Below, one piece after another: positions 1 through 8,712 of a stretch of 64,000 nucleotides of DNA (within the stretch, counting starts at the first letter, position 1; each line of letters opens with the position of its first letter). A program made the translations under genes and the position numbers. A model generated the notes under the pieces. The model ran no database searches. It had not been told where the DNA came from and saw only the letters and a list, made by a program, of their open reading frames with translations. Source of the DNA: Paramacrobiotus metropolitanus (Eukaryota; Tardigrada; Eutardigrada; Parachela; Macrobiotidae); NCBI RefSeq assembly GCF_019649055.1, contig NW_026570258.1, positions 744,001 to 808,000 on the forward strand, in the 5' to 3' direction.

Positions 1-490
1 CTGGTACTGGCGCTCCCGCTTTGTTCGGGTTTGCCAAGTACTGTTTGACGTAGTCGATCACCGACTGAAGTGCTTCAATTAGCCGGTTTCGGTTCGGACC
101 TGGCGGTGGGATTTCCCATGAACCTAGAGTATCGGCCCAATCTAACTCGAGTCGTAGTGCTCGGTCGATTCGGGTGAGGTCGGTTTCCTCTTGTTCCGTT
201 AAGGTTCCACTGAGTCGGTAAAAGAAGATATCGGCTGAGTCCTGCCCAGCTTGAGTGATTATATCCATGTTAGCGATTGGGTTTTCCATCGGTGTCGTGC
301 CGACTAGAGTCATCACCGCTGTCGTGGTCGGTGCTGCTCGGCGAGGTGGCGACGGAGTCGGAATCCGTTTAGTATATGCCGGTTCCGCGTCAAGAATCTC
401 TGTGATCCGTTCGACTACCGACCTGAGTTGCCGTTCATCGGCCTCTGTTGGTTCATCTTTGTCGATGAGGATGTCAGCCTTTTCAAGTAG
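1..490 (-). CDS. ORF2 continuation in a shifted frame, open at window edge
   Basis: On the minus strand from about 490 to position 1 another frame is stop-free. It encodes an acidic helical stretch resembling the 90-residue ORF2 module, then a Pro/Thr linker with PTTTAVM, then another helical stretch ending in GAPVP at the edge. It overlaps the last codons of the 1331-codon frame, so ORF2 was probably longer and has a one-base indel near 440-490. Composition and module type match the upstream part. There is no stop before the window edge, so the true C-terminus is not visible. Confidence 0.6.
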
Positions 491-3400
491 GCCGTCAGGT
501 CGTTCATCTTCTGTCTCGCCACTTTAAGGGTTTCAGGGTCGGACGGTGTCTCGTTGACAAAGGATCGCTGGAGGTGTTCCAGTAGATTCCACCCGTCGGT
601 TATTATTCCAGCCATCTTTTCCCTGCGGCTTTTCCGCATTGCCGAGTGCATTTCCATAGCCGATGAGGTCGATGGTAATGCATCCGAGGTCTCCGTGTCG
701 GAGTCGGCTGGTCGGCGTTGGCTTCGTTCATACTCTGCCAGCTGATCCGTGGCCTGCACGATCTGTTGAAGGTGGGCTCCCGGTTCGACCACACCCGATT
801 GTGTCAGGTTCTTCAGCAATTCTATGCGGCCGGTGAGTTCGGCGGTAATCCTCGGGACATTATGTTCGAGTCCTCTTTTGGCTCGCCGTTGTATTCGCTT
901 CAGGAGGTCCTCCGCCAGTTGTATTTTACTTCGGGCGTACTTAATTACCAGCTCGGTAGATGGTAATGTCGACGTTGCGGCCTGTGTGGTCGTCGTCGAC
1001 GGTAAGGTTAGAATGCTCCGGTTGTCGGCATTAAGTTTCGACAATAATTCGACTCCTGGCTGTATCAGCTGTTGGTGCGCCAATGTTTGTGGCATCCCGC
1101 TTCGGATCAGATTTTCGACTAACTCTATGTGAGTTGTGAAGTCGTTTATCTTCTGCAAGGCGAAGCGTTCCAAGCCTTGTCGGGAACGTTCGTATACCTT
1201 TGTCAGAATTTGCTTGGCCTCCTCCACGGCGGCTTTTGCGTCAGCGAATGTCTTTTCGCCGTCTACAGCTGGTGTGGCTAAGGCCTGTGTGGTCTTCGCC
1301 GATCGCGGTGTAGCGGTTAGTTGAATCATGTGTTGTTCAACCTGAATTAGTTTATCGAGTTCCGTAAGGCTGTCAGACACTTGTTTGTACTGATTCAGCA
1401 GGACTTGGAACTTCTGGGGATGGTCGGCTCCGCTTGTTGGGAGGTTCTGCATCCGTTCCCTAATTGTGTTGGACTGTTTAACCGCTTCGTCCCGTCTCCG
1501 TTCCAGTGTTTCGAGCGTCCGCAGACGTGCCGGGTCAAACACTTGTGTATTCGGCGGATGAGCTCCGCTATCGACCTGTGTGGTCGGTAGTGGTGGAGGC
1601 GACGATATCGGTGAAGTCACAATGGCTGTCGAGGGTAGCGTCGTCGGTTGGGCGCTATCCGTCAGTGAGGTCGGAGGTTTCTCCTTCTCCACCAGGATAG
1701 CCGTTTTCACTTGATCCATGGCTGTTCGGAGTCGGTGCTTGTCCACCTCTGTGGTGGGCAAACCGTACCGAGTGAGATCTTCAGTTAGCCCTATGTGGGC
1801 TATGAGATCATTAATTTTCCGGACCGGATCTAAGTCGGTGGGATTTTGGATTCCGTTGGCTATCCGTCCATAGATGGCTTGAAGTGCTTCTTTGCCGTCA
1901 AGGATGGTTTTCCAGACTTCTGTCGTCTGGTCATCCTGTCCGATCTGAAGTGCCATTGCATGATACCTGAGCTGGGGGACCTGTTGTTCGGTTCCACCCG
2001 TCTGGCTCTGGATTATCTGTTGAATCCTTCGGTAATGCATGTTCAGTCGGACGGCTTGGTCATCTGTCGTTATCCCGTCACGTAGTTCGAGTAATTGACG
2101 GGCGATGCGCAAGCTTCGGTGGAGGTCGTTAACTATCTGAGCTCTGTTGGCGATAGCTGGTAAATCTCCACCTTGCGTCATCCTTATGCCGTCGAGGATT
2201 CGATTTCCGACCTCGATGGCGGCCCGTACATCCGTTATCTGAGGGGTTGGTACGGCTGACGACCTCCGTTCCGCTGCTTCCAAGTTTTGGGTCAGGTGGT
2301 GATGGCGGTCGATTCGGTTTTGCGCGTTCTGTATCCTTGTTCGGATGACGATCAGTTCTGCCGTAGTTGCTGGCAGTCCGGTGGTCAAGTACGACTGAAG
2401 TCCTGCCATGTAGTCACGAATGACCTTCCCGTTATGTTCGAGGGCTTGCCATTCGGGAGTTCCGGCCTGTGTATCCTCCATAACCGCGCCCATTCGTTCC
2501 ACGACTATTCCAGCCATTCGTAGAAATGCCCGTAGCTCCTGCAGTGTTGGGAGCGGCAGTACAGGTGGTCCTTGTGGGACCTGCTGTATCGGGTTCGGTT
2601 GGGGGGCCGGTACCATTATTGGTGGCGCATCCGAGCCGACATTCACCGCTATCATTGGTTGGGGTTGACTCGTCGGGACGGCCGCTGGTTGGGTCGTCGT
2701 CGGTTGGAGTGCTCGGATTTCGTTCTCCTTCTCCATATATTTCTTTGTCCAGTGGTCAATCAGTTCAAGATTGCCCTGGACGGCTTGGGAGTAATGTTCC
2801 TTAGTTGGATCGAGAGTGGCCAAACGTTCCTTCGTCGTATTGATCTCATGAAGGTATTCCTTGCGTTTCTGCGCTAGGGCGTCCAGCCGAGCTAGTCGGA
2901 TTTCCTCATCAATCACCGCCTGTGTGGTCGGTGCTGAGATTCCGGACGAGCGCAAGTTTCGTTCCTTGGCTCGTATCTTCCTTTCCAAGTGGGCAGCTGA
3001 GTCGGTTAATTGTCGTTCTTCCCGCTCTATCCGTCCTATGTCGGCCGAGTAGTTCTCCGATGTATGGGGGATTTTTGAGTAACTCATTCTGAGTTTAACT
3101 GCCTGTTTCATCGCATCCTCCTTTTGGATACGGAGTTTTCCGATCTCCAACGACGGTGTTCGGCCAGGCACTTGTTGGCCTGCCGAAGTCGACGGGGTTG
3201 GCTGGGACGTCGGTACGACAACCTGTGTGGTTATCGAGAAAGGGTCTGGTTCTGGGTCTCCCAGTCTCTGGGCCACATTTCGAGCCACCGCTTGTTGGCA
3301 GATCCGGAGAGATTGCTGTTCCCTTGCATGGAGCGTCTTGTTAGTCTCATTCAGGCGTGTCTCATTATAGGAGAGTTGGCCTAATAGTGCCGCTCGGTAG

Positions 3401-4410
3401 TCGGCGTGACTCGGGTCCATTTGTGAAGTGTGTGTTAGCGCTTGGCTAATCGCGTCTATGTGAGCACGAGCCAGTTTTGCTTGTTGGCGCAATTCTTCGT
3501 CCGTCCTTCCGTTAGTGTTAATTTCTTGGACAACCACGAAAGGTGGAGGCATCGACGTTACGACCTGTGTGGCCGTCGTCGAGACAGGCACTTGTTGGCT
3601 CTGTCCTCCGACCTGACTTCTGTGCTGATTCAGCCGGTTCATTAAGTGGGTCGTCGCATTCGGATCCATCCAGGAACTTTGTTGTCCGGGTGGTCGGAGA
3701 TGGGTCGGCGAGGTCGGTGGCGTAAGCAATATTGGCCTTGGTGGCGAAAGTGTGCCATCCGGGTTGACCATACTGATCGTTGCGACTTGTGGGGGTGGCA
3801 TTCCCGACGTAGGCGGAATTGATGCAAATCGCATCGCCGGTGGGGTGTATGGGAAACTACTCGGCGCCAATGTGGGCGTCGTGTAGATCGGACCAGCTGT
3901 GTTAGCCATTCCTGGCGCCATTGTGGGCACCATGTAAATCGTTGCTGGCGTGTTCGCCATCCCTGGCACCATTGTCGGTGACGGGTAAGCTGCTACGGTC
4001 ATCATTGTTGATGCCGAGCTGGTCGGTCCGACTATTGTTGTCGGTGCCGACCACTGATACGGTGGCGTTTGACCATGTGGGTCAGCTGCCGTTACCGGAG
4101 TCGTCTGACTCGTTCCAGTGCCGAGATTCCACAGGCAGCCTGTGTTATCGACTGCTGTGTTCGGTGGCAAGACCTGCGGCGGTATCGCTCCACGTTGGGG
4201 CCCGACCGTAAGACCTGCTAACACATTAGCTGTTAAGTTAGCACTAGGATTATCTACCTGCGGTAAGGGCGTCTGTGTGGCCGACCGCGAATTATCCGAT
4301 CGCGATGTCGAGCGATGAGTCGGATAAGGCTGGGATCGGTTCGATCCACCGCCGCTGCGTCCGCTGTTCGATCCGCTGGAAGGTGGGTCGTGTCGGTGAC
4401 GACCTGACAT
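415..4410 (-). CDS. Retroelement ORF2: 1331-aa repeat-built helical protein in the env position
   Basis: The ATG at 4410 opens a 1331-codon frame starting 176 nt after the Gag-Pol stop. Residues 1-300 are Ser/Pro/Thr/Gln-rich and low in complexity. The rest alternates charged helical modules with Pro/Thr linkers containing TTQ followed by V or A. I see two module types. One is about 65 residues (helical hairpins with a conserved Y or H-P near the turn), in at least four copies. The other is about 90 residues with a core like KINDL..HI.L..NL..SG, in at least four copies in the C-terminal half. No signal peptide, membrane span or furin-like site is visible, so it is not a classical envelope. 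Structural or RNP function is possible but unproven. It matches no family I can name. The stop at 415 looks like a frame break, because coding sense continues leftwards. Confidence 0.75.
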   Translation of the reverse strand: MSGRHRHDPPSSGSNSGRSGGGSNRSQPYPTHRSTSRSDNSRSATQTPLPQVDNPSANLTANVLAGLTVGPQRGAIPPQVLPPNTAVDNTGCLWNLGTGTSQTTPVTAADPHGQTPPYQWSAPTTIVGPTSSASTMMTVAAYPSPTMVPGMANTPATIYMVPTMAPGMANTAGPIYTTPTLAPSSFPYTPPAMRFASIPPTSGMPPPQVATISMVNPDGTLSPPRPILLTPPTSPTHLRPPGQQSSWMDPNATTHLMNRLNQHRSQVGGQSQQVPVSTTATQVVTSMPPPFVVVQEINTNGRTDEELRQQAKLARAHIDAISQALTHTSQMDPSHADYRAALLGQLSYNETRLNETNKTLHAREQQSLRICQQAVARNVAQRLGDPEPDPFSITTQVVVPTSQPTPSTSAGQQVPGRTPSLEIGKLRIQKEDAMKQAVKLRMSYSKIPHTSENYSADIGRIEREERQLTDSAAHLERKIRAKERNLRSSGISAPTTQAVIDEEIRLARLDALAQKRKEYLHEINTTKERLATLDPTKEHYSQAVQGNLELIDHWTKKYMEKENEIRALQPTTTQPAAVPTSQPQPMIAVNVGSDAPPIMVPAPQPNPIQQVPQGPPVLPLPTLQELRAFLRMAGIVVERMGAVMEDTQAGTPEWQALEHNGKVIRDYMAGLQSYLTTGLPATTAELIVIRTRIQNAQNRIDRHHHLTQNLEAAERRSSAVPTPQITDVRAAIEVGNRILDGIRMTQGGDLPAIANRAQIVNDLHRSLRIARQLLELRDGITTDDQAVRLNMHYRRIQQIIQSQTGGTEQQVPQLRYHAMALQIGQDDQTTEVWKTILDGKEALQAIYGRIANGIQNPTDLDPVRKINDLIAHIGLTEDLTRYGLPTTEVDKHRLRTAMDQVKTAILVEKEKPPTSLTDSAQPTTLPSTAIVTSPISSPPPLPTTQVDSGAHPPNTQVFDPARLRTLETLERRRDEAVKQSNTIRERMQNLPTSGADHPQKFQVLLNQYKQVSDSLTELDKLIQVEQHMIQLTATPRSAKTTQALATPAVDGEKTFADAKAAVEEAKQILTKVYERSRQGLERFALQKINDFTTHIELVENLIRSGMPQTLAHQQLIQPGVELLSKLNADNRSILTLPSTTTTQAATSTLPSTELVIKYARSKIQLAEDLLKRIQRRAKRGLEHNVPRITAELTGRIELLKNLTQSGVVEPGAHLQQIVQATDQLAEYERSQRRPADSDTETSDALPSTSSAMEMHSAMRKSRREKMAGIITDGWNLLEHLQRSFVNETPSDPETLKVARQKMNDLTAYLKRLTSSSTKMNQQRPMNGNSGR

Positions 4411-4432
4411 TGTTGCTTGCTGTCAAGGAAAG
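4411..4432 (-). promoter_or_regulatory. Candidate splice acceptor just upstream of ORF2
   Basis: On the minus strand the bases before the ORF2 ATG form a pyrimidine-rich run, TTTCCTTTCCTTGACAG, ending in CAG about 9 nt before the ATG. This would suit a spliced subgenomic mRNA for ORF2, as used for env in errantiviruses and retroviruses. The donor was not identified, so this is inference from the acceptor-like sequence alone. Confidence 0.4.
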
Positions 4433-4586
4433 GAAATACGGCGCGTTAGAATTCTACCAACTCCCGTACATTCAACTGAAGATGTTCCGGTCAACTGAAG
4501 AGATTCCATTTCGACACCAAAGGTCCATCTATACCTAGCTACTGTTAAGCTACCTAAAACTTATTCTAAGTTTTACACCTATGGCC

Positions 4587-5262
4587 CTATGACTGAGTCT
4601 GTTCTGTTGTGACTGCTGTTTTGGGTGTCTTGGGTTTTGCTGTTTTGACTGGTTTCTCCGAGTCTGCCCGTCCTTCGGTAATTCGTTCGAGGATTTCCTT
4701 ATGGGCTTCATCTTCAGCGACTTCTGTTTCTTCCAGCATCTGTTGTGCCGTCAGCTTCGGTTTCTTAGCTGTCCCGTACTTCCGTTTCGGCTTAGTCGGT
4801 TCGGCTGCCTGGTCGGCTGCTACGACTTCCGTGGTCGGTGCCGATGTGCTAGGTAAGTCGACCTTCCGCTTCGTGTACTTGCGCTTTGGCTTGGTCGGTT
4901 GGACTGCCGAGTCGGCTACAACGACTTCTGTAGTCGGTGCCGACGAGTCGGTTTTCTTTACCGTCCTCCTTTTCCGAGCTGGCTTTGTTGCCGACTTCAG
5001 TTCCTCTGTTAGTTGGTTGGCTGGCTGGACCGGCGTTTCCGACTTATCATCCGACTTCTTCGGGTGCTCGGTGGCCGGCTGAGCTTTGTGCTCGTCGACT
5101 TCCTCCGAGGTCGGTGCTGGATCGGCAGCTATCACATCTTGCTTCTGAAGTTCTTTCAGTGCCGGTGTCTCGAAGTCGGTCGGAGGTTTCTTCCGAGGTC
5201 GACCTCGCTTGTTCTTCACCTTCGGTTCGGTTTTATCCGCGTCATTAGTCGGATTCGCCGAA
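4587..5262 (-). CDS. Gag-Pol C-terminal tail with AT-hook motif
   Basis: A 210-codon frame (ending TAG-like at 4587) directly follows integrase in a different frame and overlaps its end. Near its start it carries KRGRPRKKP, a textbook AT-hook core that binds the minor groove of AT-rich DNA. Two later Lys/Arg clusters (KPKRKYTKRK and KPKRKYGTAKK) are separated by APTTEVV spacers. The open frame runs upstream past its first start-like codon without a stop, so I read it as the displaced C-terminal tail of the polyprotein, not a separate gene. A DNA-binding tail after integrase suggests a role in target choice or nuclear retention, as chromodomains have in other Ty3 lineages. That function is inferred. 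Confidence 0.65.
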
Positions 5263-6600
5263 GGTTTTCGACGGTTTCTTCCGTTTCTTCTTCGGCTTCC
5301 GAGTAGCTTTCCCTTCTGTCGGGTCGGCTACCGGGCCGGTTGACCGAGTTGCTGGTCGACTTGTCTCGACTCGGCAATGTTTAACTCGGTCGACGGCTAC
5401 CGTATCTTCACGTCCGTCTTCGCATCGGAGGAGCAAGTTGTTTGGGCCAACATAGTTGATGACCGTCCAAACTCCATCATAGCGTTCCTTCCGAGCTGGG
5501 TCCTTGGTCGGGAATTCCACCGTTACCTTGTCCCTCGGTTTGAAGGTCGGATTCGACTTCTTCTTGTTGTAATGCTCGGCGTTCCGTTCGAATGCTTCAT
5601 CAATGTTGATGCGAGCAATCTCGTGCGAGCGTTGAAGTCGTTCCTTTATCCGTCGGATATATTGTTCTTTATCCGTAAAGGTTTCCGGTGTATTCGTTCC
5701 GGCCACTATGTCCTGTGGCATGGTCATCTCTCGACCATACATCATGTAGAATGGTGAGAACTTAGTCGCGGCATGGACGGCTCGGTTCATTCCGCAGACG
5801 ACATAATCCAAGGCTCTGTGCCATCGGTGTCCGTCTTTTACATCGCAGAACTTCCTTATTCCGTCCCAAATCGTTTGCATTTGCCGTTCAACTTGTCCTT
5901 GTCCTTCCGGATGATGGGCAGTTCCGAGCGTATGTTGGATGCCGAAGATCCGTGCGACCTTAGCGAACGTCTTCGCTGTGAAGTGTGTCCCTCTGTCCGA
6001 GTGGATGAAGGTCGGCATTCCATACTTCAGTAGGACGTCCTTGACGAAGAACCGTTCGAATTCCCTCGCGGTATTCGTCTTCGTTGCCCGTGCTACGGTG
6101 AATTTCGTCAGCTGGTCGGTTACCACTGCGATGTACTGGTATCCCTTCGTCTCCGTTCGAGGAAGAGGACCTTTGAAGTCCGCATAGATGCGATACCAGG
6201 CTTCACCGACTTCCGTCTTTTGGAGTTTACCCGGTGGTGGGCGTCGTTGCTTGTTCGTCATGATGCACTGTCGGCATTTCTCGATGTAGGCAATGGCATC
6301 GGTATTCATCCGTGGCCAATAGTAACGCAGCTTCAGCGCTTCGATCGTCTTCTCCCGTCCGAAATGGTTTCCGGTTTTTCCATCGTGGAGTGATCGGATG
6401 ATTTGATTACGCATAAAGAGTGGTACGACGAAGCAACGTTCCAACTTTGTGTTGATCGTCTTCAGTCTGTACAGTACTCCTTGCGCCATCTGGTAATGTT
6501 CCAGATGTTTCGACTTGTGGTCGAGTTTCTCTGGATTCTCCAGTTCGTCAATGATTTTGCGTAGCTGCGGGTCTCGTAACTGCGCTTTCCAGTTCCACAT
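5245..6600 (-). CDS. Integrase segment of Gag-Pol
   Basis: This 451-codon frame holds an N-terminal zinc domain of the HHCC type (H..H in HDGKTGNHFG, then C..C in KCRQCIM). The catalytic core follows, with Asp in YADFKGPL, Asp in HSDRGTHF and Glu in QGQVERQ, giving D,D-35-E spacing. After the core comes a GPY/F-like module (DGVWTVINYVGPNN) and a very basic end (KKKRKKPSK). It catalyses insertion of the cDNA into host DNA. The ATG at 6600 is only the first in this frame. The real polypeptide enters from the overlapping acidic linker frame, so this is an internal segment of the polyprotein. All catalytic residues are present. Confidence 0.9.
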   Translation of the reverse strand: MWNWKAQLRDPQLRKIIDELENPEKLDHKSKHLEHYQMAQGVLYRLKTINTKLERCFVVPLFMRNQIIRSLHDGKTGNHFGREKTIEALKLRYYWPRMNTDAIAYIEKCRQCIMTNKQRRPPPGKLQKTEVGEAWYRIYADFKGPLPRTETKGYQYIAVVTDQLTKFTVARATKTNTAREFERFFVKDVLLKYGMPTFIHSDRGTHFTAKTFAKVARIFGIQHTLGTAHHPEGQGQVERQMQTIWDGIRKFCDVKDGHRWHRALDYVVCGMNRAVHAATKFSPFYMMYGREMTMPQDIVAGTNTPETFTDKEQYIRRIKERLQRSHEIARINIDEAFERNAEHYNKKKSNPTFKPRDKVTVEFPTKDPARKERYDGVWTVINYVGPNNLLLRCEDGREDTVAVDRVKHCRVETSRPATRSTGPVADPTEGKATRKPKKKRKKPSKTFGESD

Positions 6601-6840
6601 TCGGTTCGGGTGGAGGTGGGAGTGTCTCTTCGACTTCCAACTCGTCGTCTTCCGCCGTGTTGACGGTCCGAATGGTCGGTTCCGGTGTCTCCGGTGCTGG
6701 TATGTTAATGACTCGGACCTCTGTGGTACTCAAGTCATCCCAGTCGGTTATGACATTGCATCCGGGGAGAACCGGTGGAGGGGGATTTTCGGTGGTTCCT
6801 TCAGATCCTTCTTCCTTTTCTTTGAGGCATTTGCCTTCAG
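6548..6840 (-). CDS. Acidic proline-rich linker between RNase H and integrase (shifted frame)
   Basis: This short stop-free frame overlaps the end of the RNase H frame and the start of the integrase frame. It encodes a Glu/Pro-rich stretch (KEKEEGSEG, then PPPPVLPG, then AEDDELEVEE). Composition suggests it is the genuine bridge, reached by one frame change near 6800 and left by a compensating one near 6600. RNase H and integrase share the same frame on either side, so two opposite indels (or two slippage events) are needed. Confidence 0.5.
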
Positions 6841-8712
6841 ACGTCTAAGAGTCCGTATTGTGCAGACCTTGATTTCGTCCTTGAAGTCCTCGAAGTTGGG
6901 GACTTGGTCCAACTCTTCGTGTGGATCTTTGTCGTCACTACGTTCGAGTGGCCATCTCGACAGGGCGTCCGCATTGTCGCAGAAAACTCCTGGCTTATAC
7001 TCGATGGTTATGTCCCGTCCTTGTAAAGCCAGTGCCCATCTCGTTAGTCGAGGGTTGATGCCAGGTCGGTTCGACTCGCATCGGAGCAGGTTCTGCAGTG
7101 CTCGGTGATCCGTTCTTACGGTGAATGGTCCGTGGTCGATGAAGTGCTTAAATTTCTGCACGGCCCATACCACGGCCAAGCATTCCCATTCGGTAACTCC
7201 ATAGTTGAGTTCCGGTCCACGTAGGACTCTGCTGGCGTAGGCGATTGGATGATCGTCTTGTGAGATCACCGCGCCAAGTCCGGCTCCGCTTGCGTCACAT
7301 TCGATGACGGTCTTCTTGGTCGGGTCGAACTTCGCCAGTACAGGTGCTTCTGTTAGCGCCTTCTTAATGTCGTTGAACTCAGCCGTGTGGGCTTCCGTCC
7401 AATCGAGCTTGATATTCTTATCCTTCCGGAGGAGCTCGTACATTTTTGAAGTTTTCTGAGCGTATCCTCGGATGAATTTCCGGTAGTAGTTGGCCAGTCC
7501 GAGGAACGACCTGAGTTGCCGTTCAGTTCTCGGGCAGCTTTGTTCTGCGATACAGGCCACTTTCTCGTCATCGGTCTGGACTCCGTTTTTACTAAGAACA
7601 TGTCCCAGGAACAGCAGTCTGTCCGTTCCGACCTCGCATTTGGAGGGTTTGACCGTAAATCCAGCATCACGGAGGCATTCGAGGGTTGCTCGGAAAGCCT
7701 CAAGGAAGTCTTCGAACGTTTTGCCGAAGAAGATGATATCGTCAATGTAGGCGAACACACCCTTCTTCCGAGCTGATGCCGTGATTTTGTCCATATGCAT
7801 TTGGAAAGTTGCTGGTCCGTTGCAGACTCCAAACGGCATACGGTTGAATCTCCACATACCTTCGGGTGTTACGAAGGTCGTGTAGTCCTTGGATTGTTCA
7901 TCCATGGGAATTTGCCAAAAGCCGGACTGACAGTCTACCTTGCCGTAGTATTCCATTCCGGCACATCGGTCCAGTAGCTCGTCCGGGTTTGGTAGTGGGT
8001 AGTTGTTCTTTTTCGTAACTGCATTCAACTTGATATAGTTGATGCAGAAGCGTGTTCCTACCGTGCCGTCTCCGTTCCGTTTCGCGGCTAAGACGACGGG
8101 GAAGCTCCATGCAGCCGATGACGGTTCGATGACTCCTTGGTCGAGCATCTCTTGCACGTGTTTTTGGATGAATTCACGTCCCTTCCAGCTTGTCCTGGTG
8201 GGGTTCATCTTAATCGGCTGTGCGCCCTGGACGTCAATGGTATGTGTTACCCCTTTGACGTCCCCGTAGGGTTTCTTCGAGGTCGGAAATACGGTCCGGT
8301 AATCCCATGCAACTGCCTTCAGTTTGGCTAATTGCTCGTCGGTTAAATTTTTACCGAAATTCATGGAGTCGATGATTCTTCGTCGCTCCTCTTGGGATTC
8401 CGCGTCTTCCTGCTCGACTTCAGCCGTGTTGACTCGTGCTTCGTCGACCTTTTGGTCGTCCGTCATCATGGTGAATGCTTCAGCCCGGCCCATCGGGGCA
8501 CCTTTACGTAAGGTGACTTCCCGATGAGTGTGGATAGCCTCCATGACGGTGAATCGTTTCCCGTCATGTTTGGTAACACCGTCCATGAATTCGACTCCGT
8601 CTCGTTTGGGGTCGGATTCACCGAGGTACATTAATTTTTGGTCCTTGGATACCGGTACGTCCAGGACGACTTCTACCATTGTTACGGCTCGAGGAATGAG
8701 TTTGACCTTCCG
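6748..8712 (-). CDS. Reverse transcriptase and RNase H segment of Gag-Pol
   Basis: The ORF is open from just after the TAA at 8713-8715 to a TAA at 6748. RT motifs occur in order: LDQGVIEPSSAAWSFPVV, RFCINYIKLN, YGKVDCQSGFWQI, FNRMPFGVCNGPATFQ and the catalytic YIDD in FAYIDDIIFFG. The RNase H domain follows, with CDASGAGLGAV, a Glu in TEWECLAV and Asp in VRTDHRAL. This is the typical Ty3/gypsy arrangement, with about 640 residues in this frame. The enzyme copies element RNA into cDNA and removes the RNA strand. All RT and RNase H catalytic acids are present. The frame carries on past the ATG at 8679 upstream to the TAA, so that ATG is probably not a real start. Confidence 0.93.
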   Translation of the reverse strand, partial: RKVKLIPRAVTMVEVVLDVPVSKDQKLMYLGESDPKRDGVEFMDGVTKHDGKRFTVMEAIHTHREVTLRKGAPMGRAEAFTMMTDDQKVDEARVNTAEVEQEDAESQEERRRIIDSMNFGKNLTDEQLAKLKAVAWDYRTVFPTSKKPYGDVKGVTHTIDVQGAQPIKMNPTRTSWKGREFIQKHVQEMLDQGVIEPSSAAWSFPVVLAAKRNGDGTVGTRFCINYIKLNAVTKKNNYPLPNPDELLDRCAGMEYYGKVDCQSGFWQIPMDEQSKDYTTFVTPEGMWRFNRMPFGVCNGPATFQMHMDKITASARKKGVFAYIDDIIFFGKTFEDFLEAFRATLECLRDAGFTVKPSKCEVGTDRLLFLGHVLSKNGVQTDDEKVACIAEQSCPRTERQLRSFLGLANYYRKFIRGYAQKTSKMYELLRKDKNIKLDWTEAHTAEFNDIKKALTEAPVLAKFDPTKKTVIECDASGAGLGAVISQDDHPIAYASRVLRGPELNYGVTEWECLAVVWAVQKFKHFIDHGPFTVRTDHRALQNLLRCESNRPGINPRLTRWALALQGRDITIEYKPGVFCDNADALSRWPLERSDDKDPHEELDQVPNFEDFKDEIKVCTIRTLRRLKANASKKRKKDLKEPPKIPLHRFSPDAMS

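Noticed and set aside
255-4318. Many plus-strand ORFs opposite the retroelement ORF2
   Set aside because: They are antisense shadows of a 1331-codon frame, without domains and with skewed composition.
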